DNA from: an uncultured Clostridium sp.
GTDB lineage: Bacteria > Bacillota > Clostridia > Clostridiales > Clostridiaceae
Reading direction: 5' to 3'
Assembly: GCF_947039605.1 (NCBI RefSeq)
Contig: NZ_CAMQZG010000024.1
Location: 1 to 54,675, forward strand
DNA length: 54,675 nucleotides
Part shown: piece after piece, positions 18,791 through 27,761 of the stretch
Layout: each line of letters opens with the position of its first letter
How positions within the stretch are numbered: position 1 is the stretch's first letter
Notes under the pieces: model-generated
Seen by the model: the letters and a program-made list of their open reading frames with translations, nothing else
Database searches by the model: none
What the model was told of the DNA's origin: nothing
Translations under genes and position numbers: made by a program

Positions 18791-19834
18791 TTATCTATTT
18801 AAAATCTTATTAAAATCACTTAAAAATTCATTAACCATATCTTCTCTAGTTGCCCATGAAGTACAAAGTCTTATACAGCTTTTTTCTTCATCAACTTTGC
18901 TCCAAAAAGTATAATCATAACTTTCTTTTAAGATGTCTAAATCTTTATTTGCTACTACTGGGAAAATTTGATTTGTAGGTGAATCTGTTAAGAATTCAAC
19001 CCCAAGTTCTCCAAGGCCTCTTTTAAGTTGCATTGCTCTATCATTAGCATTTTTTCCAAGTTCAAAGAATAAGTCATTTTTAAATAACTCTACAAATTGA
19101 ATTCCAAGAAGTCTACCTTTTGCAAGTAATGCTCCTCTTTGCTTTATGTGATATCTAAAATCCTTACCTAAAGCAGAATTATTTATTATAAGTGCTTCTC
19201 CAATAAGTGCTCCATTTTTAGTAGCTCCTATATAAAAAGCATCACTTAAATGTGCTAAATCTTCTAAAGTCATATCATTTTCATAACTAGTTAATGCTGA
19301 GCCAAGTCTTGCCCCATCAACAAATAATGATAGCTCATTACTTTGACAGAAATCGTACATTTCTTTAAGTTCTGCCTTTGTATAAACCGTTCCAACCTCT
19401 GTTGATTGTGAAATATATACCATTCTTGGCATAACCATATGCTCGTCAACATGTTCATCTAATATAGCTTGTACATCTTGTACTCGAAGCTTTCCATCTT
19501 TTCTAAAAGGCGCACTACAAACTTTATGTCCTGTTGCTTCAATAGCTCCAGTTTCATGTACATTTATATGCCCTGTATTTGCTGCAATAACAGCTTCAAA
19601 TGGTCTTAATGCTGAAGATATCATTATTAAATTAGTTTGAGTTCCCCCAACTATAAAATGAATATCTGAATCATCATTATTTAATCTTTCTTTGATTAAT
19701 TCCTTTGCCTTTGCACAATAAGGATCATAGCCATATCCATCTGTTTGTTCTAAATTACTACTAACTAATGCTTGAATAATATTTGGATGTGCCCCTTCGC
19801 TATAATCGTTTTTAAAACTATACTTTAATGTCAT
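18791..19834 (-). CDS. ltaE: Low-specificity L-threonine aldolase
   Basis: A 347-aa PLP enzyme of the beta-eliminating lyase/threonine aldolase family. It cleaves threonine or allo-threonine to glycine and acetaldehyde. Substrate- and PLP-site marks are NDYSEGAHPNI near the N-terminus, VGGTQTNL at 62-69, FVDGARLGSAL near 171-181, and the PLP lysine in GATKNG (Lys206). Length is standard. It is a single-gene unit with its own terminator. It is close in sequence style to clostridial members; stereospecificity cannot be read off. Confidence 0.93.
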   Translation of the reverse strand: MTLKYSFKNDYSEGAHPNIIQALVSSNLEQTDGYGYDPYCAKAKELIKERLNNDDSDIHFIVGGTQTNLIMISSALRPFEAVIAANTGHINVHETGAIEATGHKVCSAPFRKDGKLRVQDVQAILDEHVDEHMVMPRMVYISQSTEVGTVYTKAELKEMYDFCQSNELSLFVDGARLGSALTSYENDMTLEDLAHLSDAFYIGATKNGALIGEALIINNSALGKDFRYHIKQRGALLAKGRLLGIQFVELFKNDLFFELGKNANDRAMQLKRGLGELGVEFLTDSPTNQIFPVVANKDLDILKESYDYTFWSKVDEEKSCIRLCTSWATREDMVNEFLSDFNKILNR

Positions 19835-19974
19835 TTTAAATCGCCCTCCATTTTATCTGCGTAAGCTCTATCTTTTTATTCCCCAATAAAAGAGCTTACT
19901 AAAAATTTATATTTAATTAATTATACACTCTAACGAATCATTTTACACTATTAATTTTAATTATTCGTTTTCAT

Positions 19975-20006
19975 AAAAAAAGTCATGCTACTTTCATAGC
20001 ATGACT
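19975..20006 (-). terminator. Terminator at the far end of the BMP/ABC operon 3' region
   Basis: AGTCATGCTA and TAGCATGACT form a perfect 10-bp stem followed by a seven-U run on the minus strand. It lies about 200 bases beyond the last permease stop, after the tandem repeats, so the repeats are probably transcribed. Confidence 0.85.
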
Positions 20007-20016
20007 AGATTTAAAT

Positions 20017-20207
20017 AGGAAACTTTACTCACATTCGTTCGCTGAGTAAATTCCACCAACCAAATTAAAATTTTTGGTGCGGGAAACTCGACTCGCTTTG
20101 CTCGCTGAGTAAGTTCCACTAGCCAAATTAAAATTTGGGGTGCGGGAAACTCGACTCACATTCGTTCGCTGAGTAAGTTCCACCAGCCAAATTAAAATTT
20201 GGGGTGT
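20017..20207. repeat. Three tandem ~64-nt repeats with two hairpins each
   Basis: Units lie at 20017-20080, 20081-20143 and 20144-20207. Each reads roughly GGGAAACTCGACTCAC, a TTCG-containing loop, TGAGTAAGTTCC, then CCAAATTAAAATTTGG and GGTGC. Within a unit ACTCA pairs with TGAGT (outer GGAA/TTCC), and CCAAATT pairs with AATTTGG. GC content is much higher than in the flanks. A frame of 61 codons beginning with GTG at 20210 runs through it but is built only of repeat units, so I do not call it a gene. Confidence 0.85.
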
Positions 20208-20210
20208 CAC

Positions 20211-21167
20211 TTAACGCTTTCCTGCATCAAATGGCTCTCCTGCCGCTTTTGGTGCTTGTGATGATTTAGAGAATATTATAAGTGCTATTAATGTTACTAC
20301 ATAAGGGAACACTTTTAATATAACTGGTGGAATTGTTGCAAGTTCTGGTATAGCTTGTGATATGTTTGCTATTGTTATTGCAAATCCAAAAAACATTGTT
20401 GACCCAAGTATGCCAAGAGGCTTCCATTGTCCAAAAATTAATCCTGCAAGTGCTAAGAATCCAAGTCCTGCTACACTTCCATTAAATTCTCCAGCATAAG
20501 TTACTATTATTATAGCTCCTCCAAGAGATGCAAGTCCTCCTGAAATCATAACTCCTATATATCTCATCTTTAATACATTTACCCCTGCTGCTGATGCCGC
20601 TTGAGGGTGTTCTCCACATGCTCTTAGTCTCATACCAAAGCTTGTTTTATAAAGAATAAATGCACTTAATAATATAATTCCTAAAACTAACCAAGTTGTT
20701 GGGTAAGTCTTTGTAAATAATAGTGGTCCTATAACTGGAATATCTGATAATATTGGAATATCTCTACTTATGAATCCCATTTGAATTCCTATATTTCCAC
20801 TTCCTGTGATTGCTCTTGCAAGGAATATTGTTAGAGCACCAGCTATCATATTTATAGCTGTTCCACTAATTACCTGATTTGCACTAAGATTAATACTTGC
20901 AAATGCATGTAATAATGAGAATAATGCTCCTATTATAACTGCTACAAGCAGTCCAATCCAAAGATGATACGAACTTCCTGCCGGAACTTTATCTTGTAAT
21001 TCTGATATTGTAAAAGCCCCTGCAAATGATCCAACAATCATAAATCCTTCAAGACCTATATTAACAATTCCACTTCTTTCGCAATATAAAGCTCCAAGTG
21101 CTGTTATTAATAAAGGTACCATATATGCCATAGCATATGGAAAAATCTGCTCAATTATATCCCACAT
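20211..21167 (-). CDS. ABC transporter permease, nucleoside/BMP type (second permease)
   Basis: A 318-aa membrane protein of the branched-chain/RbsC-like permease group, with about 8-10 segments. Family marks are LLITALGALYCERSGIVNIGLEGFM at the N-terminus and RACGEHPQAASAAGVNVLKMRY in the middle. It corresponds to the second permease of B. subtilis NupNOPQ/YufNOPQ-type guanosine uptake systems. It is the last gene of the operon, one base after the first permease. The nucleoside substrate is inferred from the family. Confidence 0.9.
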   Translation of the reverse strand: MWDIIEQIFPYAMAYMVPLLITALGALYCERSGIVNIGLEGFMIVGSFAGAFTISELQDKVPAGSSYHLWIGLLVAVIIGALFSLLHAFASINLSANQVISGTAINMIAGALTIFLARAITGSGNIGIQMGFISRDIPILSDIPVIGPLLFTKTYPTTWLVLGIILLSAFILYKTSFGMRLRACGEHPQAASAAGVNVLKMRYIGVMISGGLASLGGAIIIVTYAGEFNGSVAGLGFLALAGLIFGQWKPLGILGSTMFFGFAITIANISQAIPELATIPPVILKVFPYVVTLIALIIFSKSSQAPKAAGEPFDAGKR

Positions 21168-21168
21168 A

Positions 21169-22248
21169 TTAAGACTCCCCCTTTGATGAACTATTACTTA
21201 ACTCTTTTTTTAATTTTCTCTTTTTCTCTATCTTATCTATAAGTTTACTAATAACTACGCTTGTAGCTGCAAAGTAAATTATTATTGATATTATTGTATC
21301 TGCTATCTCAGGTGGAATTCCTGTCATAGCGCTCATAAAGCCTCTTCCTGTATATAAAAGACCAAAGAATAAAGCTGAGAATACAACCCCTATAGGTGAA
21401 TTTGCCGCAAGAAGTGCAACCGCTATTCCATCAAAACCTTGAGTTGGCATAACACCAATCTGCATAGCTGTTGAATTCCCTGTGTACTGAACAACTCCTG
21501 CAAGCCCTGCAAGTGCCCCAGCTATCATCATTGATAAAATAATATTTCTATTAACTGGCATCCCAGCATACTCTGCTCCATCTTTATTAAAACCAACTGC
21601 TTTAAGTTCATAACCTAAAACTGTCTTATCTAAAATAATTGCAATTATAGTAACTGCTATTAAAGCAATTACAATTCCAAGATTTATAAATGACCCATCA
21701 AACATTTCTGTAAGAGATTTAATGTGTAAAGTTGCAAACTCTGGAAGTGCTCTTGATTCAGTTTCCATAAACTCACCCTTAAAGTAAGCTGGCACTGCAT
21801 AAAATACTATCCAATAAGCAATCCAGTTCATCATAATTGTAGCAACAACCTCATGAACATTAAATTTAGCTTTTAAAATTCCTGGGACAATAGCCCATAA
21901 AGCTCCACCAACAATACCAGCTAAAGCCATAAGAATAATCATAGCCCCTTGAGGTAATTCTAAAGTAAGCCCTGTAGCTAAAGCACAGAATCCACCAAAT
22001 AACATTTGCCCTGGAGCCCCTATATTAAATAGCCCTGTCTTAAAAGCAAAGGCTACTGAAAGACCTGTTAAAATAAGGGGGACTGATGTAGCAATAGTAT
22101 TACCTATTCTCTCCATACTTTGAGTACCACCCTTAAATAAGAATGTATATCCTTCCATTGGGTCATATCCCATTACAAGCATAAGCACACCACCTGCAAA
22201 AAGACCTAGCACCATAGCAAGTAAAGATAAAAATGTCTTCTTATTCAT
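21169..22248 (-). CDS. ABC transporter permease, nucleoside/BMP type (first permease)
   Basis: A 359-aa membrane permease with an extra N-terminal segment relative to its partner. Marks are PLILTGLSVAFAFKTGLFNIGAPGQ and ELKAVGFNKDGAEYAGMPVNR, both typical for the YufP/NupP type. The C-terminus ends in a basic, serine-rich tail. Its start overlaps the ATPase gene by 8 bases, so the two are translated together. It forms the membrane channel with the next gene. Confidence 0.9.
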   Translation of the reverse strand: MNKKTFLSLLAMVLGLFAGGVLMLVMGYDPMEGYTFLFKGGTQSMERIGNTIATSVPLILTGLSVAFAFKTGLFNIGAPGQMLFGGFCALATGLTLELPQGAMIILMALAGIVGGALWAIVPGILKAKFNVHEVVATIMMNWIAYWIVFYAVPAYFKGEFMETESRALPEFATLHIKSLTEMFDGSFINLGIVIALIAVTIIAIILDKTVLGYELKAVGFNKDGAEYAGMPVNRNIILSMMIAGALAGLAGVVQYTGNSTAMQIGVMPTQGFDGIAVALLAANSPIGVVFSALFFGLLYTGRGFMSAMTGIPPEIADTIISIIIYFAATSVVISKLIDKIEKKRKLKKELSNSSSKGES

Positions 22249-23806
22249 TGTCCATACCTCCTTTAGCTGTACCTACTTTTGTAAGTTCTTCATTTTTTTT
22301 AATTCCAGCCATCATTAACCCTACTTCATTCTCATCAGTAGTCCTAGCATCAACTATACCTATAAGCTCTCCACCATTCACAACTGCAATTCTATCAGCC
22401 ACATTTAAAACTTCATCAAGTTCTAAAGATATTAATAATACTGCCTTCCCCCTATCTCTCTCCTGAATTAATCTTGTGTGAATATATTCAATAGACCCAA
22501 CATCAAGCCCTCTTGTAGGTTGAACTGCAACTAAAACTTCTGGGTTCATCTCAATTTCTCTACCTATAATAGCTTTTTGTTGATTTCCACCAGACATAGA
22601 CCTAGCACTACTTTTAGCACCTTGTCCTGATCTAACATCAAAAGCTTTAATAATCTTTTCTGCATGTTCTCTTATTGCTTTTCTATTAATAAATCCTTTA
22701 TTTGAAAAAGGTTTTGTTTTATAACATTTAAGAACCATATTATCCTCTAAGTTATAATCAAGAACTAACCCTCTTTTATGTCTATCCTCTGGAATATGAG
22801 CAATTCCCTTATCAATTCTATTTCTTATTGATAAAGTAGTGATATTTTCACCCTTATAATCAATAGTTCCAGAAATAACTTTTCTCATTCCTGTAATAGC
22901 CTCAACAAGTTCACTTTGTCCATTTCCTTCAACTCCTGCTATTGCAAGGATTTCTCCTGCTTTAACATCAATTGAAAAATCTTTAAGACCTAAAACTTTC
23001 TTATTATTATTAACAGAAAGATTCTTTATTTTAAGCACGACATCACCTGGAGTCGCATCCTTTTTTTCTACTTTAAATGTTACTTCTCTACCAACCATCA
23101 TCTTAGCCATTTCTGCTTCGCTAGTATCCTTAACATCAACAGTTCCTATGTACTTACCTCTTCTAATAACAGTACATCTATTTGCAACTGCTTTAATCTC
23201 TCTAAGCTTATGAGTGATTATTATAACTGACTTACCCTCTTTGATAAGGTCTCTTATAATATTCATAAGTTCATCTATTTCATTTGGAGTTAAAACGGCT
23301 GTAGGCTCATCAAAAATAAGCACATTTGCATTTCTATAAAGCATCTTTAAAATCTCAACTCTTTGCTGCATTCCAACTGAAATATCTTCAATTTTTGCAT
23401 AAGGGTCTACATTTAAATTATACTTTTTTGAAATAGCTTCAATTTTTTTTGCAGCACTTGTCTTATCTACAACAATTCCAAACTTCTTTGGCTCACATCC
23501 AAGTATTATATTCTCTGTAACAGTAAAATTCTCAACAAGTTTAAAATGCTGATGAACCATACCAATACCAAATTCATTAGCTTTATTTGGGTTAGTAATT
23601 TTAACCTCTTTACCATTAATTTTTATCTGTCCCCTCTCAGGCTTGTACATACCAAAAAGAACACTCATTAAAGTGGATTTACCAGCTCCATTTTCTCCTA
23701 AAAGAGCATGAACTTCACCTTTTTTCAACGTTAAAGTTATATTGTCATTGGCAACTATTCCAGCAAACTCTTTACGGATATTAAGCATCTCTACTACATA
23801 TTCCAT
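22241..23806 (-). CDS. ABC transporter ATPase with two nucleotide-binding domains, nucleoside/BMP type
   Basis: A 521-aa tandem ABC ATPase. The first domain has Walker A GENGAGKST at 37-45, signature IEDISVGMQQRVEI and Walker B VLIFDEPTA. The second domain has the degenerate P-loop GVEGNGQSE usual for the RbsA/XylG/YufO group, with signature SMSGGNQQK. I chose the ATG at 23806, which has GGAGG 7 bases upstream, over an in-frame start nine codons earlier. It powers uptake through the two permeases that follow and is fed by the BMP lipoprotein encoded upstream. Confidence 0.93.
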   Translation of the reverse strand: MEYVVEMLNIRKEFAGIVANDNITLTLKKGEVHALLGENGAGKSTLMSVLFGMYKPERGQIKINGKEVKITNPNKANEFGIGMVHQHFKLVENFTVTENIILGCEPKKFGIVVDKTSAAKKIEAISKKYNLNVDPYAKIEDISVGMQQRVEILKMLYRNANVLIFDEPTAVLTPNEIDELMNIIRDLIKEGKSVIIITHKLREIKAVANRCTVIRRGKYIGTVDVKDTSEAEMAKMMVGREVTFKVEKKDATPGDVVLKIKNLSVNNNKKVLGLKDFSIDVKAGEILAIAGVEGNGQSELVEAITGMRKVISGTIDYKGENITTLSIRNRIDKGIAHIPEDRHKRGLVLDYNLEDNMVLKCYKTKPFSNKGFINRKAIREHAEKIIKAFDVRSGQGAKSSARSMSGGNQQKAIIGREIEMNPEVLVAVQPTRGLDVGSIEYIHTRLIQERDRGKAVLLISLELDEVLNVADRIAVVNGGELIGIVDARTTDENEVGLMMAGIKKNEELTKVGTAKGGMDNE

Positions 23807-23870
23807 CACTATTCCTCCTAATAACAAGCTCATTGCAAGTTATGTATTTTAAAATAAACTATCTCTAGTT

Positions 23871-23903
23871 AAAAAAATAGGCGGAATTAAAATCCCGCCT
23901 ATA
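23871..23903 (-). terminator. Intercistronic terminator between the BMP lipoprotein and the ABC ATPase genes
   Basis: ATAGGCGG and CCGCCTAT arms with a 10-base loop and a seven-U run on the minus strand. It lies between the binding-protein gene and the transporter genes, so only part of the transcription would continue. Confidence 0.85.
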
Positions 23904-23914
23904 TAATAATTAAA

Positions 23915-25021
23915 TTACTTGATTAAATCACCTTTTTCACCAGAAACTTTGATTTCTCCTGACTTTACTAATTCAACTGTTTCATTGACCTTAGCCATAG
24001 TTTCAGCTGATAAATTAGGATTTTCTGCTGGAAGTCCAACATCATCAGTTTTAATATCAACTATGAAAGTTTCTCCACCTGGGAATTCACCTTTAAGCTC
24101 ATTATTAATCATGTCATAAGCTGACTTACCAATCTTCTTAGTCGCTGATGTAAGAACTACTGATTTGCCTTCTTCATATATTCCATCTTCATATTGATCA
24201 ACATCAACTCCAACAACCCAAACTTCTTCGCCTTTAGCTGCTCTTGTCTTAGCTTCTGTGATAACACCAACTCCAACTTTTCCAGCTGAAGCAAATATAG
24301 CTTTAACGCCTCTATCATACATAGTAGCTGCTATTTGTGTCCCTTTAGCATGATCTTCAAATGATTCTGCATAAATTACATTTTCTTCTTTAATTGTTAC
24401 TTTTGTTCCAAGCTTCTCATTAGCATAAGCTATACCTTGTTGGAATCCCCAGTTAAACTTTTGAACTGGAGGTATTTCAAGACCACCTATAAATCCAACA
24501 TCACCTTCTTTAACTTCTAAAGCTGTAGCAACTCCTGCAAGGAATCCTGATTCATGCTCTGCATAGAATATTGAAACTGTGTTTTCTCCTACAGTTGGCT
24601 CCATTGTATTAGCATCTTTTTTAGGTGCTCCATCTATTAATACAAACTTAGCATCTTTATATTTTTCTTGTGCTTTGTATATAGCTGTTTCAAACTTAAA
24701 CCCTGGAGTTATAATTAACTTATTACCAGCATCGTATATGTTAGTAATTTCGTTTAAATAATCTGCCTCTGTTTGTCCTTTTGGTTGTAAGTACTTCTCC
24801 TTAATTCCAAGCTCTTCTTTAGCTTTAAGAATCCCTTCCCAAGTACCTTGATTGAATGATTTATCATCAATCGTTCCTGCATCTGTAATCATTCCTACTT
24901 GTAATGTAGCTTTTCCACTATCTGTAGCTGTATCTCCACCCTCTGATGAGCTACCACAGCCTGCTAAAACACCTGTTGCCATTAAAGCTGTTACTGCCAT
25001 TGCAATTACTCTTTTTTTCAT
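23915..25021 (-). CDS. BMP family lipoprotein, nucleoside-binding type
   Basis: A 368-aa lipoprotein. The signal peptide ends in the lipobox LAGC with lipidated Cys22, followed by a Ser/Gly linker. The mature part opens with the family signature MITDAGTIDDKSFNQGTWEG and has the hinge region DVGFIGGLEIPPVQKFNWGFQQG. BMP (PnrA/MED) proteins bind purine nucleosides outside the membrane and deliver them to the ABC permeases encoded just downstream. The gene is first in the operon and is followed by a terminator that should make it the most abundant product. Confidence 0.94.
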   Translation of the reverse strand: MKKRVIAMAVTALMATGVLAGCGSSSEGGDTATDSGKATLQVGMITDAGTIDDKSFNQGTWEGILKAKEELGIKEKYLQPKGQTEADYLNEITNIYDAGNKLIITPGFKFETAIYKAQEKYKDAKFVLIDGAPKKDANTMEPTVGENTVSIFYAEHESGFLAGVATALEVKEGDVGFIGGLEIPPVQKFNWGFQQGIAYANEKLGTKVTIKEENVIYAESFEDHAKGTQIAATMYDRGVKAIFASAGKVGVGVITEAKTRAAKGEEVWVVGVDVDQYEDGIYEEGKSVVLTSATKKIGKSAYDMINNELKGEFPGGETFIVDIKTDDVGLPAENPNLSAETMAKVNETVELVKSGEIKVSGEKGDLIK

Positions 25022-25156
25022 GTAATCGTCCCCCTAAAAATTTAAATATTTATAATACAAAATCAACATTAACCAAATTAGCAATTTATTATCATTAAAC
25101 ATATTCTAATAATCACTTTTCTAATATTTATTGATTTTATTATCACTTCGTTAGTT

Positions 25157-25165
25157 ATTATAGCA
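25157..25165 (-). promoter_or_regulatory. Extended -10 promoter of the BMP/ABC operon
   Basis: The minus strand reads TGCTATAAT, a perfect extended -10, about 135 bases before the lipoprotein start. No good -35 is present, as is common with this class. Confidence 0.6.
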
Positions 25166-25230
25166 TATCTTTATCACAAAAATATTTATATCATTTTAAA
25201 TTCTCTATATATTAACGGTTATTTAATATT

Positions 25231-25250
25231 TTTTCCGAACTATCATTCGT
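25231..25250. promoter_or_regulatory. PurBox-like sequence upstream of the BMP/ABC operon
   Basis: TTTTCCGAACTAT matches the firmicute PurR box (AWWWCCGAACWWT) at all but the first base. An inverted half with TTCGTAAA follows, but the spacing between CGAA and TTCG centres is about 10 bases, shorter than in classic tandem PurBoxes. It lies about 70-90 bases upstream of the promoter -10. Purine control of a nucleoside importer would make sense. Confidence 0.4.
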
Positions 25251-25440
25251 AAAGAAATTTTTCATCTTTTTTTATAATTATATTAATCAAACTTGCTATT
25301 AATTCAGAAAAAACACATCTAAAATTTTTGAAACAAGTTTCTTTTATTAACATTTTTTACCACAATTCTAATCTACCATTAAATGTAAAAGATTACAATA
25401 TTATTTTCAAGGAATTTTACTCTTCCATTATTTTAAATAC

Positions 25441-25479
25441 AAAAAAGGCCAAGATAATACATAAATTATCTTGACCTTT
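25441..25479 (-). terminator. Terminator of helD
   Basis: AAGGCCAAGATAAT and ATTATCTTGACCTT arms (one wobble) with a U run on the minus strand, about 10 bases after the stop. Confidence 0.85.
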
Positions 25480-25489
25480 AGATACAATT

Positions 25490-27622
25490 TTATTTTTTTA
25501 ATACAACATCACTTAAACTATGAAGTGCTCTTGTACTCATTATATACTTAATTAAGTCTTCTTCTCTTAAGTCCTCTTCAAAATCTGCCATTATAACACC
25601 ATCAAATTCTAACCCTTTTGCAAAGTAAGTAGGTATTATAAGATTTCCACCTTTATAGAAAATATCCTCATTATCAAACTTAACAAGATGTATGTCCTCT
25701 TTTAAAAGATTCCATACTTCTTTTAATCTAGTTGCATTTCTAGTTATTATTGCAACACTCTCTAAACCTTGTGCATTAAGCTTTTTAATTTGAGATACTA
25801 TCTTTTCTTTATACTCTTGAACATCTGAAGTACGTAAAACTTCAACTTTTTCGCCTTCTCTAACAAGAGGAACTATTTTATCTTCTTTTAAGAATTTATT
25901 TGCATAGTTCATAATCTCTGATGTACTTCTATAACTATTATTTAAATTATAAACTTCTGTTTCTACATCATTAAATATATCAGCAAGTTCAATCATTGCT
26001 GCTTTTTCTGAATACTTAATAAGTCTTTGGTTAACATCACCAACAACTGTAAAGTACTTGCTTCCGATAAGCGCTCGTATAACTTTAAACTGTAATGGAG
26101 AATAATCTTGTGCTTCATCAATTACAACATGTCTAAAATCTTTACTAGCTTTTTTACCTTCAAACTTAATCATAAGATATAAAATTGGAGCTAAATCATT
26201 TACTGTTATAACTCTATTTTTATTAAACTTATTATAAAGTGATACACAACTCTCTGTTTGTATCCACTCATCAAGTGTTTTTCTAATATCCATAACTTCT
26301 TGAACAAGTTCTCTTACCTTAATCTTTCTTTTAAACTCAATATCAGTTTCTTGGATTACAAGTTCTTCTTCACTTAATGATTCTTTTAAATCTTTAATTT
26401 CTTTTATAAGGTCTCTAAACTTTTCATCTCTTTTATCTTTTATCTTCATTGTAAGAATTCTTTTGATTTTTTCAGCTCTTCTAAATAGAGGCATATAAGC
26501 ATAATGTTTATCGAATAATTCTCTAATTTCATCAACTGAAACTATTATATCTCCATAACCTTCAACTGGCTTTATATCAAAATATCCTTGTGATAACTCT
26601 TCTGTAAACTTATCTAATTCTTCAATAAACTCATGAGAGTTTTTAAAAGCTTCTCGCTCTACAGTTTCACCATCTTTTTGAACTATCTTCTCTAAGTACT
26701 CTTCATATGGCATTATTGATATCTCTTCATCAATTTCAGACATTGCAAATCCAAGGAAAGTTTCTTGCTTAACCCCTACTTCTCCAAGACTTGGTAGTAC
26801 TTGTGATATGTAATCCATAAAGATACTATTAGGTCCAAGTATTAATACTTTCCCCTCTAGTTCTTCTCTATTATTATAAAGAAGATAAGCTACTCTATGA
26901 AGTGCAATTGTAGTTTTTCCACTACCAGCAACTCCATTAACAACTATATTTTTAGTTCTTGGAAGTCTTATTATTTTATCTTGCTCTGCCTGAAGAGTCA
27001 TAATAACATCTTTAAGTTTCTCTGATGTATTATTACTTAAAACCATTTGTAAAATTTCATCTTTTACATCTACCTCTGAATCAAATAATCCCTCAAGCAT
27101 AGCCTTTTTAATAATTAATTGTCTTCTAGCAGTTATATCAACATCTATATCCCCACTTGGTGCTACATATGATGCTTCTCCTAAACTACCATGATAGAAA
27201 AGTGATGCAATTGGTGCTCTCCAATCTACTACTACTGGCTCAAAAGTTCCCTCCGGTGTAACTCCAAATCTTCCTACATATAAAGTTCCAATTTCATCAA
27301 ACTCTTTATCTGTATATCCAATTCTTCCAAAGTAAGGTGAATCTTTTAAAATAGTAAGCTCTTTGAGTTTTCTATCTATCATTTTGAAAGATTCTTCTCT
27401 AACATAAGATTCATGATCAAAATACTCTATAAGTTTATCTTCATCATCTCTATATTCTTCAATTGCTGCTTTTCTTTGAGTTACAATATATTCTGTAAGA
27501 AATTTTCTTTTATTTACATAAGATAGCATTTCTTCTGCTATTATTTTTGATGTTTCCTCAAGTTTTCTTTCTTCAACTAAAAACTCGACATTTTTTGTTC
27601 TATCTATATCATGCTTTGACAT
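25490..27622 (-). CDS. helD: HelD-type RNA polymerase-recycling helicase
   Basis: A 710-aa superfamily-1 helicase-like ATPase. The N-terminal ~130 residues form a charged helical arm, then VVDWRAPIASLFYHG, typical of HelD. Walker A is VAGSGKTT (231-238), followed by IALHRVAYLLY; Walker B is VIDEAQDYS. The fingerprint of motif IV-VI (LNNSYRSTSEIMNYA, IPTYFAKGLEFDGV) is complete. HelD removes stalled RNA polymerase from DNA and recycles it. It is a single-gene unit with its own terminator. UvrD/Rep DNA helicases share the ATPase motifs, but the N-terminal arm and DWRAP signature favour HelD. Confidence 0.88.
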   Translation of the reverse strand: MSKHDIDRTKNVEFLVEERKLEETSKIIAEEMLSYVNKRKFLTEYIVTQRKAAIEEYRDDEDKLIEYFDHESYVREESFKMIDRKLKELTILKDSPYFGRIGYTDKEFDEIGTLYVGRFGVTPEGTFEPVVVDWRAPIASLFYHGSLGEASYVAPSGDIDVDITARRQLIIKKAMLEGLFDSEVDVKDEILQMVLSNNTSEKLKDVIMTLQAEQDKIIRLPRTKNIVVNGVAGSGKTTIALHRVAYLLYNNREELEGKVLILGPNSIFMDYISQVLPSLGEVGVKQETFLGFAMSEIDEEISIMPYEEYLEKIVQKDGETVEREAFKNSHEFIEELDKFTEELSQGYFDIKPVEGYGDIIVSVDEIRELFDKHYAYMPLFRRAEKIKRILTMKIKDKRDEKFRDLIKEIKDLKESLSEEELVIQETDIEFKRKIKVRELVQEVMDIRKTLDEWIQTESCVSLYNKFNKNRVITVNDLAPILYLMIKFEGKKASKDFRHVVIDEAQDYSPLQFKVIRALIGSKYFTVVGDVNQRLIKYSEKAAMIELADIFNDVETEVYNLNNSYRSTSEIMNYANKFLKEDKIVPLVREGEKVEVLRTSDVQEYKEKIVSQIKKLNAQGLESVAIITRNATRLKEVWNLLKEDIHLVKFDNEDIFYKGGNLIIPTYFAKGLEFDGVIMADFEEDLREEDLIKYIMSTRALHSLSDVVLKK

Positions 27623-27713
27623 TTAATCAAATCCTTTCACACTCTATATTTTAAGTATATCCATTATACCATGAATTCTAACACTTTATTTTTTAATACT
27701 TACTTCTATAAGC

Positions 27714-27750
27714 GAAAAAAGAGCTGTCTTATAAAAGACAGCCTTTTTTA
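27714..27750 (-). terminator. Terminator after ftsH
   Basis: AAAAAAGAGCTGTCTT and AAGACAGCCTTTTTT arms with an ATAA loop and a U run, 11 bases after the ftsH stop. Confidence 0.85.
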
Positions 27751-27761
27751 CTAGCTTAAAA

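Larger units (their letters stand above)
25022..25489. other. Regulatory region upstream of the BMP/ABC operon
   Basis: A 468-base AT-rich stretch without coding frames. It contains a leftward extended -10 promoter, a PurBox-like motif and, at its right end, the terminator of helD. I see no purine-riboswitch signature in the ~130-base leader. Confidence 0.7.

Noticed and set aside
20025-20210. 61-codon GTG-started frame through the tandem repeats
   Set aside because: It is made only of the repeat units read in one frame, has no ribosome binding site of its own other than permease coding sequence, and unit lengths of 63 and 64 break the period, so a protein role is unlikely.
25022-25156. Purine riboswitch in the leader of the BMP/ABC operon
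   Set aside because: The conserved loop sequences and three-stem layout of the purine aptamer are not present.
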